From G963674955 sp963674955 (lineage in GTDB: Bacteria > Desulfobacterota > Desulfovibrionia > Desulfovibrionales > Desulfovibrionaceae): a DNA stretch of 64,000 nucleotides. A program made the translations under genes and the position numbers. Under the pieces are notes generated by a model, which worked only from the letters and a program-made list of their open reading frames with translations, ran no database searches and was not told where the DNA came from. Of the stretch, positions 23,842 through 32,296 are shown in pieces (the stretch's first letter is position 1; each line of letters starts with the position of its first letter). The stretch lies in the NCBI GenBank assembly GCA_963674955.2, contig CAXXKR010000004.1:248001-312000 (forward strand), written 5' to 3'.

Positions 23842-26442
23842 ATGGCGAATCCATTTGCAAGGCTGGCCGAAGCATTCGGCTTCAAAAGGACGACGACGGA
23901 TTCCATTGCGGAGGCGAATGTCTCCCGCGAGGCCTATATCGCCCGCTGCCATCATTTCAAATTGCTTCTTGGCGCAAACAACAAGGCCTTGGAAATCATG
24001 TCCGACATGGAAGAGGCCTTGAAGGGAGCGCGTCCTTTCGGCATGAACTACATCCGCGCCCAATGCGCCAGGGTTTCCTCGAACATCTACCAGATCATCA
24101 AACATCTCAATTCGATTTCAGGCGGCTGCTACGAAGCGCTTCACAAGCGTTTCAATGAGATTCAGCTGAACATAAACTCCATCGTTTCAATCAGGGATTC
24201 CCGCGAGATCGGACCCTTGGTCCTGCCTCTTGAGCAAGTGGACGCGGCCAGTGCCGGGGAAGTGGGAGGCAAGGCCGCAAATCTCGGCGAAGTCCACGGC
24301 AGGCTGGGCATCAGAATCCCCAAGGGATTTGTGGTTACGGCCAGCGGTTACAGCCGTTTCATGGAGGCAAACGATCTTCAGCCGGAAATCAACCGGCGAA
24401 TCCAGACCGCCGACGCCGGAAGGTTGGACGAGATGTTCGAGCTGAGTTCGTCCATACAGCAACTCATAATATCGGCTCCCCTGCCCGAGGACCTGGAAAA
24501 GGACATATTGGAAAGCTACCGCCTTCTTGAGGCTGCCACAGCCCGGAACGTCAAGCTCGCCATGCGCAGCAGCGCGTTGGGCGAGGATCTTCTGGAAACC
24601 TCTTTTGCCGGTCAATACCGTTCGGAATTGAACGTCAGCAGCGAAAGCATCCTGCAGGCCTACAGGGAGGTCGTCGCGAGCAAGTACGGCGTCACCGCAA
24701 TGACCTACCGGCACAACAGGGGAATTCCCGACGAGGACGTGGCCATGTGCGTGGCCTGCATGCAGATGATCGACGCCCAGGCCGGAGGAGTCGCCTATAC
24801 TCGCAACCCCCTTAATGTGCGCGACGATTCCGTGTTCATCAATTCAGTGGCGGGACTGCCCAACGCCATTGTGGACGGCAGCGCGGATTCCGACGTGTTC
24901 ATGGTTTCCCGGGGGGAGCGCATGGACATAATCCAAAGGGAAGTGGCGGTAAAAAGAACCAAATTCATTTGCAATCCCGACGAGGGTGTGTCCCGAGTGG
25001 ACTTGCCCGAAAAGCTGGCTGCGCGTCCCTCTCTCAACGACGATCAGATTCTCGAATTGGCCGTCATGGCCGTGAGCATAGAGGAGCATTACGGACTGCC
25101 TCAGGATATCGAGTGGGCTTACGACCGCAGTGGAATCCTTCTGCTTCAGGCCAGGCCCCTTCAGCAAACCGAAGACATTCTATCCTCCGTTGCGGAAACA
25201 GGGGATCAGGAGCTTCCGGAAACCGTGATACTTGCCGGAGGAGTTTCCGCCAGTCCCGGAGTCGGGCACGGTCAGGTTTTCATTGCGAAAAAGGACATGG
25301 ACGCTCTGAGGTTTCCAAAGGGAGCCGTTCTGGTGGCCGCCCAGGCGCAGCCGCGTTGGGCCACGCTGATGAGTCGAGCCGCCGCAGTGGTCACGGAGAT
25401 GGGCAGCGTGGCCGGGCATTTGGCCAACGTGGCCAGGGAGTTTCGCACACCGGCCCTGTTCGGTGTTCCCGATGCGATGGCGCGCCTGGAAAATGTCGAA
25501 ACCGTCACAGTGGATGCGACCGGCCGAATGGTTCACGAGGGATTTGTCGAGGGGTTGGCTGAAAAAGAGACTGAAGCGCGCAACCTCATGGCTGGAAGTC
25601 CAGTGCATGGCGCGCTGTCCAAGGTCTGTGAGCACATAATTCCCCTGAATCTGCTTGATCCTGAAGCTCTTGAATTTCGCCCTGAAAATTGTATTACATT
25701 TCATGATATTACAAGGTTCTGTCACGAGAAGTCGGTACGTGAAATGTTCGATCACGGCCCCAATTTCGGACGTTCCGAAATGGGCAGCAAGCAGCTCTAT
25801 TGCGGCGTGCCCATGCAGTACTGGGTCATTGATCTTGAAGATGGATTCACCGTGGAAGTCACCGGAAAGTATGTACGCCTGGAGGAGATAGCCTCGCTGC
25901 CCATGTTGGCCTTGTGGAACGGCATGACGGCAATTCAGTGGGCGGGGCCGCCACAGGTGGAAGCCAGGGGCTTCATGTCGGTGGTGGCCGGCGCGGCCTG
26001 CAATCCCGATCTCGATCCGGCCCGGAGTTCGGCCTTTTCCGTGAAGAATTATTTCATGATTTCAAGGAATTTTTGCAGCCTGCAATCCCGATTCGGTTTT
26101 CATTTTTGCACCGTGGAGGCCGTTGTCGGGGAAAGCGCTCCGGAAAATTACGCCAGTTTCCAGTTCAAGGGCGGGGCGGCCAGCCAGGACCGGAGAGTGG
26201 CCAGGGCCAGGCTCGTCGGAGACATCCTCGAGGAATACGGGTTTAGGGTTGAGATCAAGGAAGACGCCCTTTTTGCGCGTATCGAGGGCTATCCACACAA
26301 AGACATGGAGATCAGGCTCATGATCCTTGGACATCTGATCATCCATACCCGGCAGCTTGACATGGTCATGTCCTCCAAGGGGGCCGGGGAAAGATATGGG
26401 ACAAAAATCAGAAGCGACCTGAAGAAGGTCGTCGGGTTATGA
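23842..26442 (+). CDS. PEP-synthase-like protein: pyruvate/ATP-binding domain, mobile His domain and an unassigned C-terminal domain
   Basis: 866 residues from the ATG at 23842. After an N-terminal helical region (about 1-135) comes a PPDK_N/ATP-grasp domain (GEVGGKAANLGE; KLAMRSSALGEDLLETSFAGQ; DIEWAYDRSGILLLQARP). The swivelling phosphohistidine domain follows, with SASPGVGHGQV and TEMGSVAGHLANVAREF; His526 is the presumed acceptor. The C-terminal PEP-binding TIM barrel of true PEP synthase (PpsA) is absent. Instead there are about 250 residues I do not recognise. It may transfer phosphate from ATP to a non-pyruvate acceptor, as rifampicin phosphotransferase does, or be regulatory. Last gene of the sigma-54 operon, directly after a receiver. 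Confidence 0.8.
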   Translation: MANPFARLAEAFGFKRTTTDSIAEANVSREAYIARCHHFKLLLGANNKALEIMSDMEEALKGARPFGMNYIRAQCARVSSNIYQIIKHLNSISGGCYEALHKRFNEIQLNINSIVSIRDSREIGPLVLPLEQVDAASAGEVGGKAANLGEVHGRLGIRIPKGFVVTASGYSRFMEANDLQPEINRRIQTADAGRLDEMFELSSSIQQLIISAPLPEDLEKDILESYRLLEAATARNVKLAMRSSALGEDLLETSFAGQYRSELNVSSESILQAYREVVASKYGVTAMTYRHNRGIPDEDVAMCVACMQMIDAQAGGVAYTRNPLNVRDDSVFINSVAGLPNAIVDGSADSDVFMVSRGERMDIIQREVAVKRTKFICNPDEGVSRVDLPEKLAARPSLNDDQILELAVMAVSIEEHYGLPQDIEWAYDRSGILLLQARPLQQTEDILSSVAETGDQELPETVILAGGVSASPGVGHGQVFIAKKDMDALRFPKGAVLVAAQAQPRWATLMSRAAAVVTEMGSVAGHLANVAREFRTPALFGVPDAMARLENVETVTVDATGRMVHEGFVEGLAEKETEARNLMAGSPVHGALSKVCEHIIPLNLLDPEALEFRPENCITFHDITRFCHEKSVREMFDHGPNFGRSEMGSKQLYCGVPMQYWVIDLEDGFTVEVTGKYVRLEEIASLPMLALWNGMTAIQWAGPPQVEARGFMSVVAGAACNPDLDPARSSAFSVKNYFMISRNFCSLQSRFGFHFCTVEAVVGESAPENYASFQFKGGAASQDRRVARARLVGDILEEYGFRVEIKEDALFARIEGYPHKDMEIRLMILGHLIIHTRQLDMVMSSKGAGERYGTKIRSDLKKVVGL

Positions 26443-26507
26443 AAACAGCCGTAAATGCCGTTACTCGCAAGACTGTGCGTAACGGCCAAAGATAAGGAGA
26501 AGCGGAC

Positions 26508-26825
26508 ATGTACAAGAAGAGCGTGACCAAAGTTACCCAGAGTGTCGTCTTGGAAGGCAAGACCCCAGCAAAGCAGATCGCCCAGGAGATCAACAAGCCG
26601 TATTCGACCCTGCTGCGCGAGGTCAATCCCTTCGACTCAAGTGCGAAACTCGGAGTCGAGACTGTTCTTGAAATCATGAAGGTCACATCGGATATTGAAC
26701 CCTTGAGGTTTTTGGCCAGGGAATTGGGTTTCGACCTTGTCCCAGCCGCAAAGGGCGATCATTCCGGATACCCCATTGGAATTGACTTTGACAGAGACGA
26801 GAGAATCCGCAGGGCTGCGGTTTAA
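26508..26825 (+). CDS. Phage CII-like DNA-binding protein
   Basis: 105 residues, similar to the phage regulatory CII family (short helical DNA-binding proteins): TPAKQIAQEINKPYSTLLRE resembles the HTH, and LRFLARELGFDLVP the following helix. AAGGAGAAG precedes the ATG. It stands alone, 66 bp after the PEP-synthase-like gene, with a hairpin (GCCGTTAC/GTAACGGC, 26457-26486) in between. It may be a phage relic or a captured regulator; no other phage genes are nearby. Confidence 0.65.
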   Translation: MYKKSVTKVTQSVVLEGKTPAKQIAQEINKPYSTLLREVNPFDSSAKLGVETVLEIMKVTSDIEPLRFLARELGFDLVPAAKGDHSGYPIGIDFDRDERIRRAAV

Positions 26826-26897
26826 CTCTCTTGATAACCATCTGACCTTTGGAGCCGGGCAGCAAATGCCTGGGCCTCCAAAGTTGACGGAGATGAT

Positions 26898-27341
26898 ATG
26901 TCCATCAGATTCAACATGTCGTCCAAGCTTGGGCTTGGATTTGGCCTCGTCTTGATATTGACAGTCAGTGTCGCAGCCGTGGGCATGCATGGCTTGGAGA
27001 ATATTGAGAAAAGTGTCGAGAAATCCGGGAATGTCTATTTGCTTGAAACAAAAATGCTTGAAACCAGAAGGCATGAAAAAAATTATATAATCCGAGGTCA
27101 GAGCGAATATCTTGACCGGGTGGAGAAATTGACAGGCGAGATGGATGCTTTGCAAACTACAAGATTTATTAGAAAAAATAAATCGCTTGTAAGGAATCCC
27201 GATATTCCGATTATTGCCTTGACGGCCTATTCCCTGGAAAGCGATCGAGACAAATTCCTTGAGGCGGGCATGGACGAATACGTCTCCAAACCGTTTGAAG
27301 TTGATTCCTTGCTTGAAACAATCGGGCGGGTGATGAATTGA
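26898..27341 (+). pseudogene. Deletion chimera: chemoreceptor N-terminus fused to receiver-domain C-terminus
   Basis: The open frame is 147 codons. Residues 1 to about 80 look like the start of a methyl-accepting chemotaxis protein: a membrane helix (LGLGFGLVLILTVSVAAVG) and a helical ligand-binding region with RRHEKNYIIRG. Residues from about 81 on are the last half of a receiver domain from a hybrid kinase (PDIPIIALTAYS; LEAGMDEYVSKPFEV). The switch happens at EMDAL, which fits both parents (chemoreceptor KL..EMDAL and receiver MDAL..RFIRK). A recombination at this short homology would remove the chemoreceptor body and the kinase front. The product lacks the signalling domain and the phospho-acceptor Asp and is probably non-functional. 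Confidence 0.75.
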
Positions 27342-27480
27342 AGGAGGCTGCCTGATCGTTTGAAGCGATATGCTTTAATTGCAATCCGTCCTTGAGTTTT
27401 TTTTGCTAGGTCATTAGTGTGAATACAGTTTGATTTATCCATTGGATTTCAGATTGTAATCAAGAAGATGGTTGCCGCTG

Positions 27481-28746
27481 ATGATACTGCGATCGGTTTC
27501 GACGAGGTGTGTTCAAGGGCTTTTGTGCTGCATTGTCGCGGCGACGGTTTTCATTGGCTGCTCGCCGCAGGACCAGTCGGTCGAACTGGATTCGCGGACT
27601 CCCGGTGTCTCGGACACCGAGATTTTGCTTGGCTCCTCCCTTCCGCTGAAAGGCCACGCCGGTTATCTGGGGACCCAGACCATACGCGGCGCCATGTCAT
27701 ACATCAGACACGTCAACGAAACCGGCGGAATTTATGGGCGGAAAATAAAGGTCATCACCTATGATGATTCATACGACCCTCCCATGTGTCTGGCCAACAG
27801 CCAGAAATTTATAATCGAGGACGATGTTTTTTCCCTGTTTTGCTATGTGGGCACGCCGACCACCGTCAAGATTCTGCCCCTGGTTGAAGACGCCGGAATA
27901 CCGCTTCTGGGCATGTTCACAGGGGCAAACGCGCTGCGCGAGCCTTTCAACCCGAATCTCATCAACATCAGGGCTTCGTACTACCAGGAGACCGAGGCCA
28001 TGGTCCGGCACCTGGTGCAAAATCTTGGGATTCACAAGATTGGGGTCTTTTACCAGTACGATGCCTACGGCTTCGACGGCCTCATCGGCACGGAACTGGC
28101 TTTGAAATCGCACGGCCTGGAGCCCATTGCCAGGGCGTCCTACATACGCGGGACCCTGGACGTGGAAGAGGGGCTTGATCGGTTGCATGGTTCCGGGGCC
28201 GAGGCCGTGGTCATGATCGGAACATACGACCCTTGCGCAAAATTCGTGAAGCTGGCGACCGACGGCGGATGGTTTCCGATATTTTACAATCTCTCTTTTG
28301 TGGGGGCCAAGGAGCTGGCCCGCAGGTTGCCGAATTCCGGGGACAAGATCGTCATCATGTCCCAGGTGGTTCCGCCTTCGGACGGGCCGGAGGCCGAGAA
28401 GCTTCTTGGCGCCGCTATGGAGTATGTCCGGTTGCTGGACCAGTACTATCCTGAGGAGAGGCCCAATTTTGTGGGCCTGGAAGGCTATTTCAACGCCCGG
28501 ATACTGGTCGAGGGACTCAAGCGGGCAGGAAGAAATTTGACCCGCAAGAAATTCATTAGGGCCATTGAATCCATCGTCGATTATGAATTGGCCCCCGGAG
28601 TGACCGTATCCTTCAGCGCCAGCGACCACCAGGGCATGGAGCAGGTTTATTTCACGCGTCTTGAGAACGGTCGTTTCGTGCTGATAAACGACTGGGCCAA
28701 AATCAAAAAGGATTTCGACAGGCTCAATCCGGAGCCCGCTCCATGA
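27481..28746 (+). CDS. Branched-chain-amino-acid-type periplasmic binding lipoprotein
   Basis: 421 residues from the ATG at 27481 (a TTG at 27472 is an alternative). A lipoprotein signal (LLCCIVAATVFIGC) ends in a lipobox Cys near residue 27. The rest is a type I periplasmic binding protein of the LivJ/urea-amide class (ILLGSSLPLKGHAGYLG; RGAMSYIRHVNETGGIYGRKI). There are no permease or ATPase genes; instead it is followed, with a 4-bp ATGA overlap, by a sensor kinase and then a receiver-STAS protein. So it most likely acts as an extracellular ligand-sensing subunit for the kinase rather than for transport (inference from context). Confidence 0.85.
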   Translation: MILRSVSTRCVQGLLCCIVAATVFIGCSPQDQSVELDSRTPGVSDTEILLGSSLPLKGHAGYLGTQTIRGAMSYIRHVNETGGIYGRKIKVITYDDSYDPPMCLANSQKFIIEDDVFSLFCYVGTPTTVKILPLVEDAGIPLLGMFTGANALREPFNPNLINIRASYYQETEAMVRHLVQNLGIHKIGVFYQYDAYGFDGLIGTELALKSHGLEPIARASYIRGTLDVEEGLDRLHGSGAEAVVMIGTYDPCAKFVKLATDGGWFPIFYNLSFVGAKELARRLPNSGDKIVIMSQVVPPSDGPEAEKLLGAAMEYVRLLDQYYPEERPNFVGLEGYFNARILVEGLKRAGRNLTRKKFIRAIESIVDYELAPGVTVSFSASDHQGMEQVYFTRLENGRFVLINDWAKIKKDFDRLNPEPAP

Positions 28747-30758
28747 GCATCATCAATAAAACCTCGGCCCTTTTCGCCAAAACCAGCGTCAAGAACAAGA
28801 TTGTTCTCTCGACCCTGATCGCGGTGCTTATGATCAGCGTGGCCATCGCCTTCGTGGCCAGATGGATTCTTGTCTCCTCCCTTACCTCGGAGCTGGAACT
28901 CAGGGGTTCGGTGATCGCCAGTTCGATATCCGAACGCGGCGGCAGCTTTATCCTGGAAAACGATCGGCCCAAACTGCTGAGCCTTATTTTCGATGAGGCG
29001 TGGTTGCATGAGCGCAGGCATCTTGTCTCGTATATATTCATCCTTGATCGGCATGGAGAGGTTCTGGCCCATACCTTTACGCGGAAGTTTCCCAAACAGC
29101 TGCTCGTGAACAAGGTCAAGCCGGGCGAGGAAAAGAGCGTCATGCTCATCAAGCTGGACAACCAGTCTGTCCAGGATATCGCCGTGCCCATGACGGAGGG
29201 CCTTTACAGAATAGGCACAGTGCATGTGGGACTCAGCAAGAGCCATATCGACAGCCTTGTCTCCAAGCTCAGGTTCGCCTTTCTGGGGTTTATTTCCGGA
29301 GTGGTCCTGATAGTCCTCCTGCTCAGCAACAGGTTCTCGCGCCATATCGCCCAGCCCATAACCAACCTGACCAAGGTGGCGGACGAGATCAGCCGCGGCA
29401 ATTTCGAGGTCATGTTCGGCTACGAGGCCGAGGTGGAGGGCTGGGATCCGTCGGATTGCCCAGCCTACACCAATACGGACCTGCCGTGCTGGCATGTTGA
29501 CCGGCCGACCGGCGACGACGGCAGGACCGGAGTTCCCACGCAACCCATGCCTTCCTGCAAACGCTGTGTCTTTTATCGCAAGAGAAAGGGCGACGAAGTG
29601 GTGCAGTTGGGCGATTCCTTCCGGAACATGCTCTGGAGCATCAAGCTTTATAGGCGCAGGCTCAGGGAATCCGAGGAAAAATACCGTTCCCTGTTCGACA
29701 GCGGCCCGGATCCGATTTTCGTGGTGGATTGCGATACGTATTGCATCGTGGACGCCAACCCCCGAGCCGTGGAGCTTTACGGCTACTCAAAGGAAGAGTT
29801 GATCGGGAATTCCTTCTTCATGCTCGGCCCGGAGCATGATCAGGAGAATCTGGCCCTGTTCAAGGAAGGCACCGGCACGGGGTGCGCCTATTATCCGAAG
29901 ATATTGCACTTCAAAAAAGGCGAGAATCCATTTTTCGTCAATGTCCACGCCTGTCCCATTTCCTATCGGGGCAAGCACGCCATCATCATCGCGGTCACGG
30001 ATATTACGGAGATGATCGAAAAGGACGCCCAGCTTATCCAGGCGGCCAAGATGAAATCCCTTGGCGAGATGTCGGCAGGCATCGCCCACGAGGTTAACCA
30101 GCCCCTGAACGCCATCAAGATGGGCTGCGAGTTTCTTTCCCTTGTGGAGGAACAGGGTCACGACCTGCCCAAGGAACAATACATCGAGATGGTCAGCGAA
30201 ATAAGTTTTCAGGTTGACCGCGCCGCCGAGATCATCACCACCCTGCGGTCGTTTGGCCGCAAAGCCGACCTGATCAAGGAAAGGATCGACATCAATCAGC
30301 CCATAACCGGGATACTGTCAATTGTGCGCAGGCAGCTGGAACTGGACAACGTCCGGTTCCATCTTGATCTGGAGGAGGGCCTTCCGCCGATTTTGGGACA
30401 CGACAACAGGTTGCAGCAGGTTTTCTTCAACCTGATAACCAATGCATGGGATGCCCTCAACGAGAAGGGCATGGACAGCGGCGACAGGATCATAAGCATC
30501 CGCACCTACCGTGAGGGCGACAAGGTTCTGGCCGAGGTGTCCGACACGGGAGTAGGGATAGCGGAAGTGGACAAGACAAAGATTTTCGAGCCTTTTTACA
30601 CCACCAAGGAAGCGGGCCAGGGAATGGGGCTGGGACTTGCCATTTCCTACGGCATAGTGAAAGATTACGGCGGAGAATTCATGATCAAGAGCAAGGTGGG
30701 CGAAGGGACTCGTTTTACGTTGGTTTTCCCGGCTGTAAGCCAATTGGGAAAGGAGTGA
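28743..30758 (+). CDS. Membrane sensor histidine kinase with Cys-rich insert after HAMP, PAS domain
   Basis: 671 residues. Helix 1 about 21-42, periplasmic region about 45-177, helix 2 about 178-195, HAMP (HIAQPITNLTKVADEISRG), then an unusual Cys-rich segment with C239, CWH (249-251), C272 and C275 (CKRC). A PAS domain (KYRSLFDSGPDPIFVVD), HisKA (EMSAGIAHEVNQPLNAI) and HATPase (NLITNAWDAL; GMGLGLAISYGI) follow. The four cysteines and a histidine could hold a metal or Fe-S centre or respond to redox. Overlaps the binding-protein gene by ATGA; the receiver-STAS gene follows 3 bp later. Confidence 0.9.
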   Translation: MSIINKTSALFAKTSVKNKIVLSTLIAVLMISVAIAFVARWILVSSLTSELELRGSVIASSISERGGSFILENDRPKLLSLIFDEAWLHERRHLVSYIFILDRHGEVLAHTFTRKFPKQLLVNKVKPGEEKSVMLIKLDNQSVQDIAVPMTEGLYRIGTVHVGLSKSHIDSLVSKLRFAFLGFISGVVLIVLLLSNRFSRHIAQPITNLTKVADEISRGNFEVMFGYEAEVEGWDPSDCPAYTNTDLPCWHVDRPTGDDGRTGVPTQPMPSCKRCVFYRKRKGDEVVQLGDSFRNMLWSIKLYRRRLRESEEKYRSLFDSGPDPIFVVDCDTYCIVDANPRAVELYGYSKEELIGNSFFMLGPEHDQENLALFKEGTGTGCAYYPKILHFKKGENPFFVNVHACPISYRGKHAIIIAVTDITEMIEKDAQLIQAAKMKSLGEMSAGIAHEVNQPLNAIKMGCEFLSLVEEQGHDLPKEQYIEMVSEISFQVDRAAEIITTLRSFGRKADLIKERIDINQPITGILSIVRRQLELDNVRFHLDLEEGLPPILGHDNRLQQVFFNLITNAWDALNEKGMDSGDRIISIRTYREGDKVLAEVSDTGVGIAEVDKTKIFEPFYTTKEAGQGMGLGLAISYGIVKDYGGEFMIKSKVGEGTRFTLVFPAVSQLGKE

Positions 30759-30761
30759 GGG

Positions 30762-31478
30762 ATGACGCGAAAGATACTTGTCATCGACGACGAGCAGGCG
30801 ACGCTCAAGATGTTCAGGCTCATTTTGTCGGCATACGGCTATGAGACACTGACGGCGGAGAATGGCGAAACAGGTTTGAAATGTTATGAGCAGGAACGAC
30901 CGGATATCATCCTCACGGACATAAAGATGCCCATCATGGACGGCATCGAGGTCCTTACCAGCATCAAAAACATAAATCCAAGGGCCGAGGTGATCGTCAT
31001 AACCGGTCACGGAGACATGGATCTCACGATTCGGGCCTTGAATCTGGACGCCACGGATTTCATCAACAAGCCTGTCCAGCGCAAGATTTTGTCCCAGGCC
31101 CTGGAACGGGCAGAGGAGCGGCTGCGAATCTCCGAAAATGAAGAGAATTGTCTCAATGTCTCGGAATCGGGCGACAAGGTATTGATGACAATACGAGGCA
31201 GCGTGGACTCAAATTCCATTTATTTTCTGGGAACAGCCTTTGCCCAGGCCGAAGAGCTTGGAAAGAAGGGCATTGTTTTGGCGTTTGACGAGAATGTCTC
31301 AATAAACGGGGCAGGCATCAGCACATTGTTTGAGCTCGTGAAAAAAAGTCTGGATGGTGGGCATGAGTTTTATCTTGCCGGCCTTTCCGATAATTTTCGC
31401 ACGGTTTTCGATGTCGTTGGAATTTCAGGCTTGGTCAGGATGTTCGACACTCAGGAACAGGCCTTGGCCGCCGAATAG
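30762..31478 (+). CDS. Response regulator with receiver and STAS-like output domain
   Basis: 238 residues. Receiver (1-120): VIDDEQATLKMF, ILTDIKMPIMDG, VITGHGD, DFINKPVQ. The C-terminal 100 residues look like a STAS (anti-sigma-factor antagonist) domain: VLMTIRGSVDSNSIYFLG, then IVLAFDENVSINGAGISTLFELVKKS, where Ser/Gly residues occupy the usual phospho-switch position. This implies output by partner switching rather than DNA binding. It is the last gene of the binding protein-kinase-regulator operon and ends before a strong terminator. Confidence 0.85.
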   Translation: MTRKILVIDDEQATLKMFRLILSAYGYETLTAENGETGLKCYEQERPDIILTDIKMPIMDGIEVLTSIKNINPRAEVIVITGHGDMDLTIRALNLDATDFINKPVQRKILSQALERAEERLRISENEENCLNVSESGDKVLMTIRGSVDSNSIYFLGTAFAQAEELGKKGIVLAFDENVSINGAGISTLFELVKKSLDGGHEFYLAGLSDNFRTVFDVVGISGLVRMFDTQEQALAAE

Positions 31479-31505
31479 TTCTATTTGCAGGTTGTTGAAA
31501 TTATA

Positions 31506-31539
31506 AACCGCCCGGAACTATGGTTCCGGGCGGTTTTTT
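31506..31539 (+). terminator. Rho-independent terminator, probably bidirectional
   Basis: Perfect 13-bp stem AACCGCCCGGAAC/GTTCCGGGCGGTT with a TATG loop and six T on the plus strand; on the minus strand it is followed by UUUAUAA. It lies 28 bp after the receiver-STAS stop and 22 bp beyond the fdhB stop, so it can serve both convergent operons. Confidence 0.92.
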
Positions 31540-31560
31540 CAAAGGGACAGGAGGTGTTCC

Positions 31561-32286
31561 TTATCCGGCTGTTATGGTTCTGAACGGTCTGGTAAGCTTT
31601 GCCAGCATTTCCTTCCTGGACAGAAGCGGCGATATTGGCGCGGCTTCGGACATCAGGTAATTGTGGTACTTTTCCGGCGCTTCGGCAGCCAGGTAGATGG
31701 TGCGTACATTGTCCGCATCCACCAGCGTGGCCTCCGGGTACTTGCCCGAGATGGCCTTCAGCCGTTTCTCGGCAAGGGCCAGCATGTCCTCGCGGTCGCC
31801 GAAGTTCATGGCCCCGGTGGGGCAGGTCTGGACGCAGGCCGGGAGCATGCCGACGGCCACGCGGTCGCTGCACATGTCGCATTTGAAGATGACCTTTGTC
31901 TTCGGGTCCTGCCTGGGGATGTCGTATGGGCATGCACCTCGGATGGTCTCGAAGTCCTCCTGTGCGGTCTTCTCGGTGTAGATGACAGCGCCGGTGACAG
32001 GATCCTGGATGATGGCGCCTTCAACCTCGCTGACCATTACGCACGGCGCCTCGATGCAGTGGCGGCACTGGTCCGGGAAGAAGAACCAGTCCACCTTGCC
32101 GTTGTTGACCTCTTCCTTGAAGCGGACGAGTTTCAGTGTGACGGCCGACAAATCCTGCGGGTTCTGGTGCGAACCCACGTTCCTGGTCTTTTCGGCCGGT
32201 AGTTTTTTCCATTGCTTGCAGGCCACCTGGCAACCGCGGCAAGCCGTGCATTTTGTCAGATCGACAAAGAAGCTCTTTCCATTCAT
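31561..32286 (-). CDS. fdhB: Formate dehydrogenase iron-sulfur (beta) subunit
   Basis: 241 residues. Four Cys clusters of ferredoxin type are visible: CTACRGCQVACKQW, CRHCIEAPCV, a segment with GACPYDIP, and KCDMCSDR with PACVQTCPTGAM, enough for several [4Fe-4S] centres. It carries electrons from the catalytic subunit. It has no C-terminal membrane helix and no gamma-subunit gene follows, so it belongs to the two-subunit periplasmic type that passes electrons to cytochrome c, as in Desulfovibrio (family knowledge). It lacks a signal peptide and would travel with FdhA. It begins 10 bp after the fdhA stop. Confidence 0.92.
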   Translation of the reverse strand: MNGKSFFVDLTKCTACRGCQVACKQWKKLPAEKTRNVGSHQNPQDLSAVTLKLVRFKEEVNNGKVDWFFFPDQCRHCIEAPCVMVSEVEGAIIQDPVTGAVIYTEKTAQEDFETIRGACPYDIPRQDPKTKVIFKCDMCSDRVAVGMLPACVQTCPTGAMNFGDREDMLALAEKRLKAISGKYPEATLVDADNVRTIYLAAEAPEKYHNYLMSEAAPISPLLSRKEMLAKLTRPFRTITAG

Positions 32287-32296
32287 GTCGTCCTCC

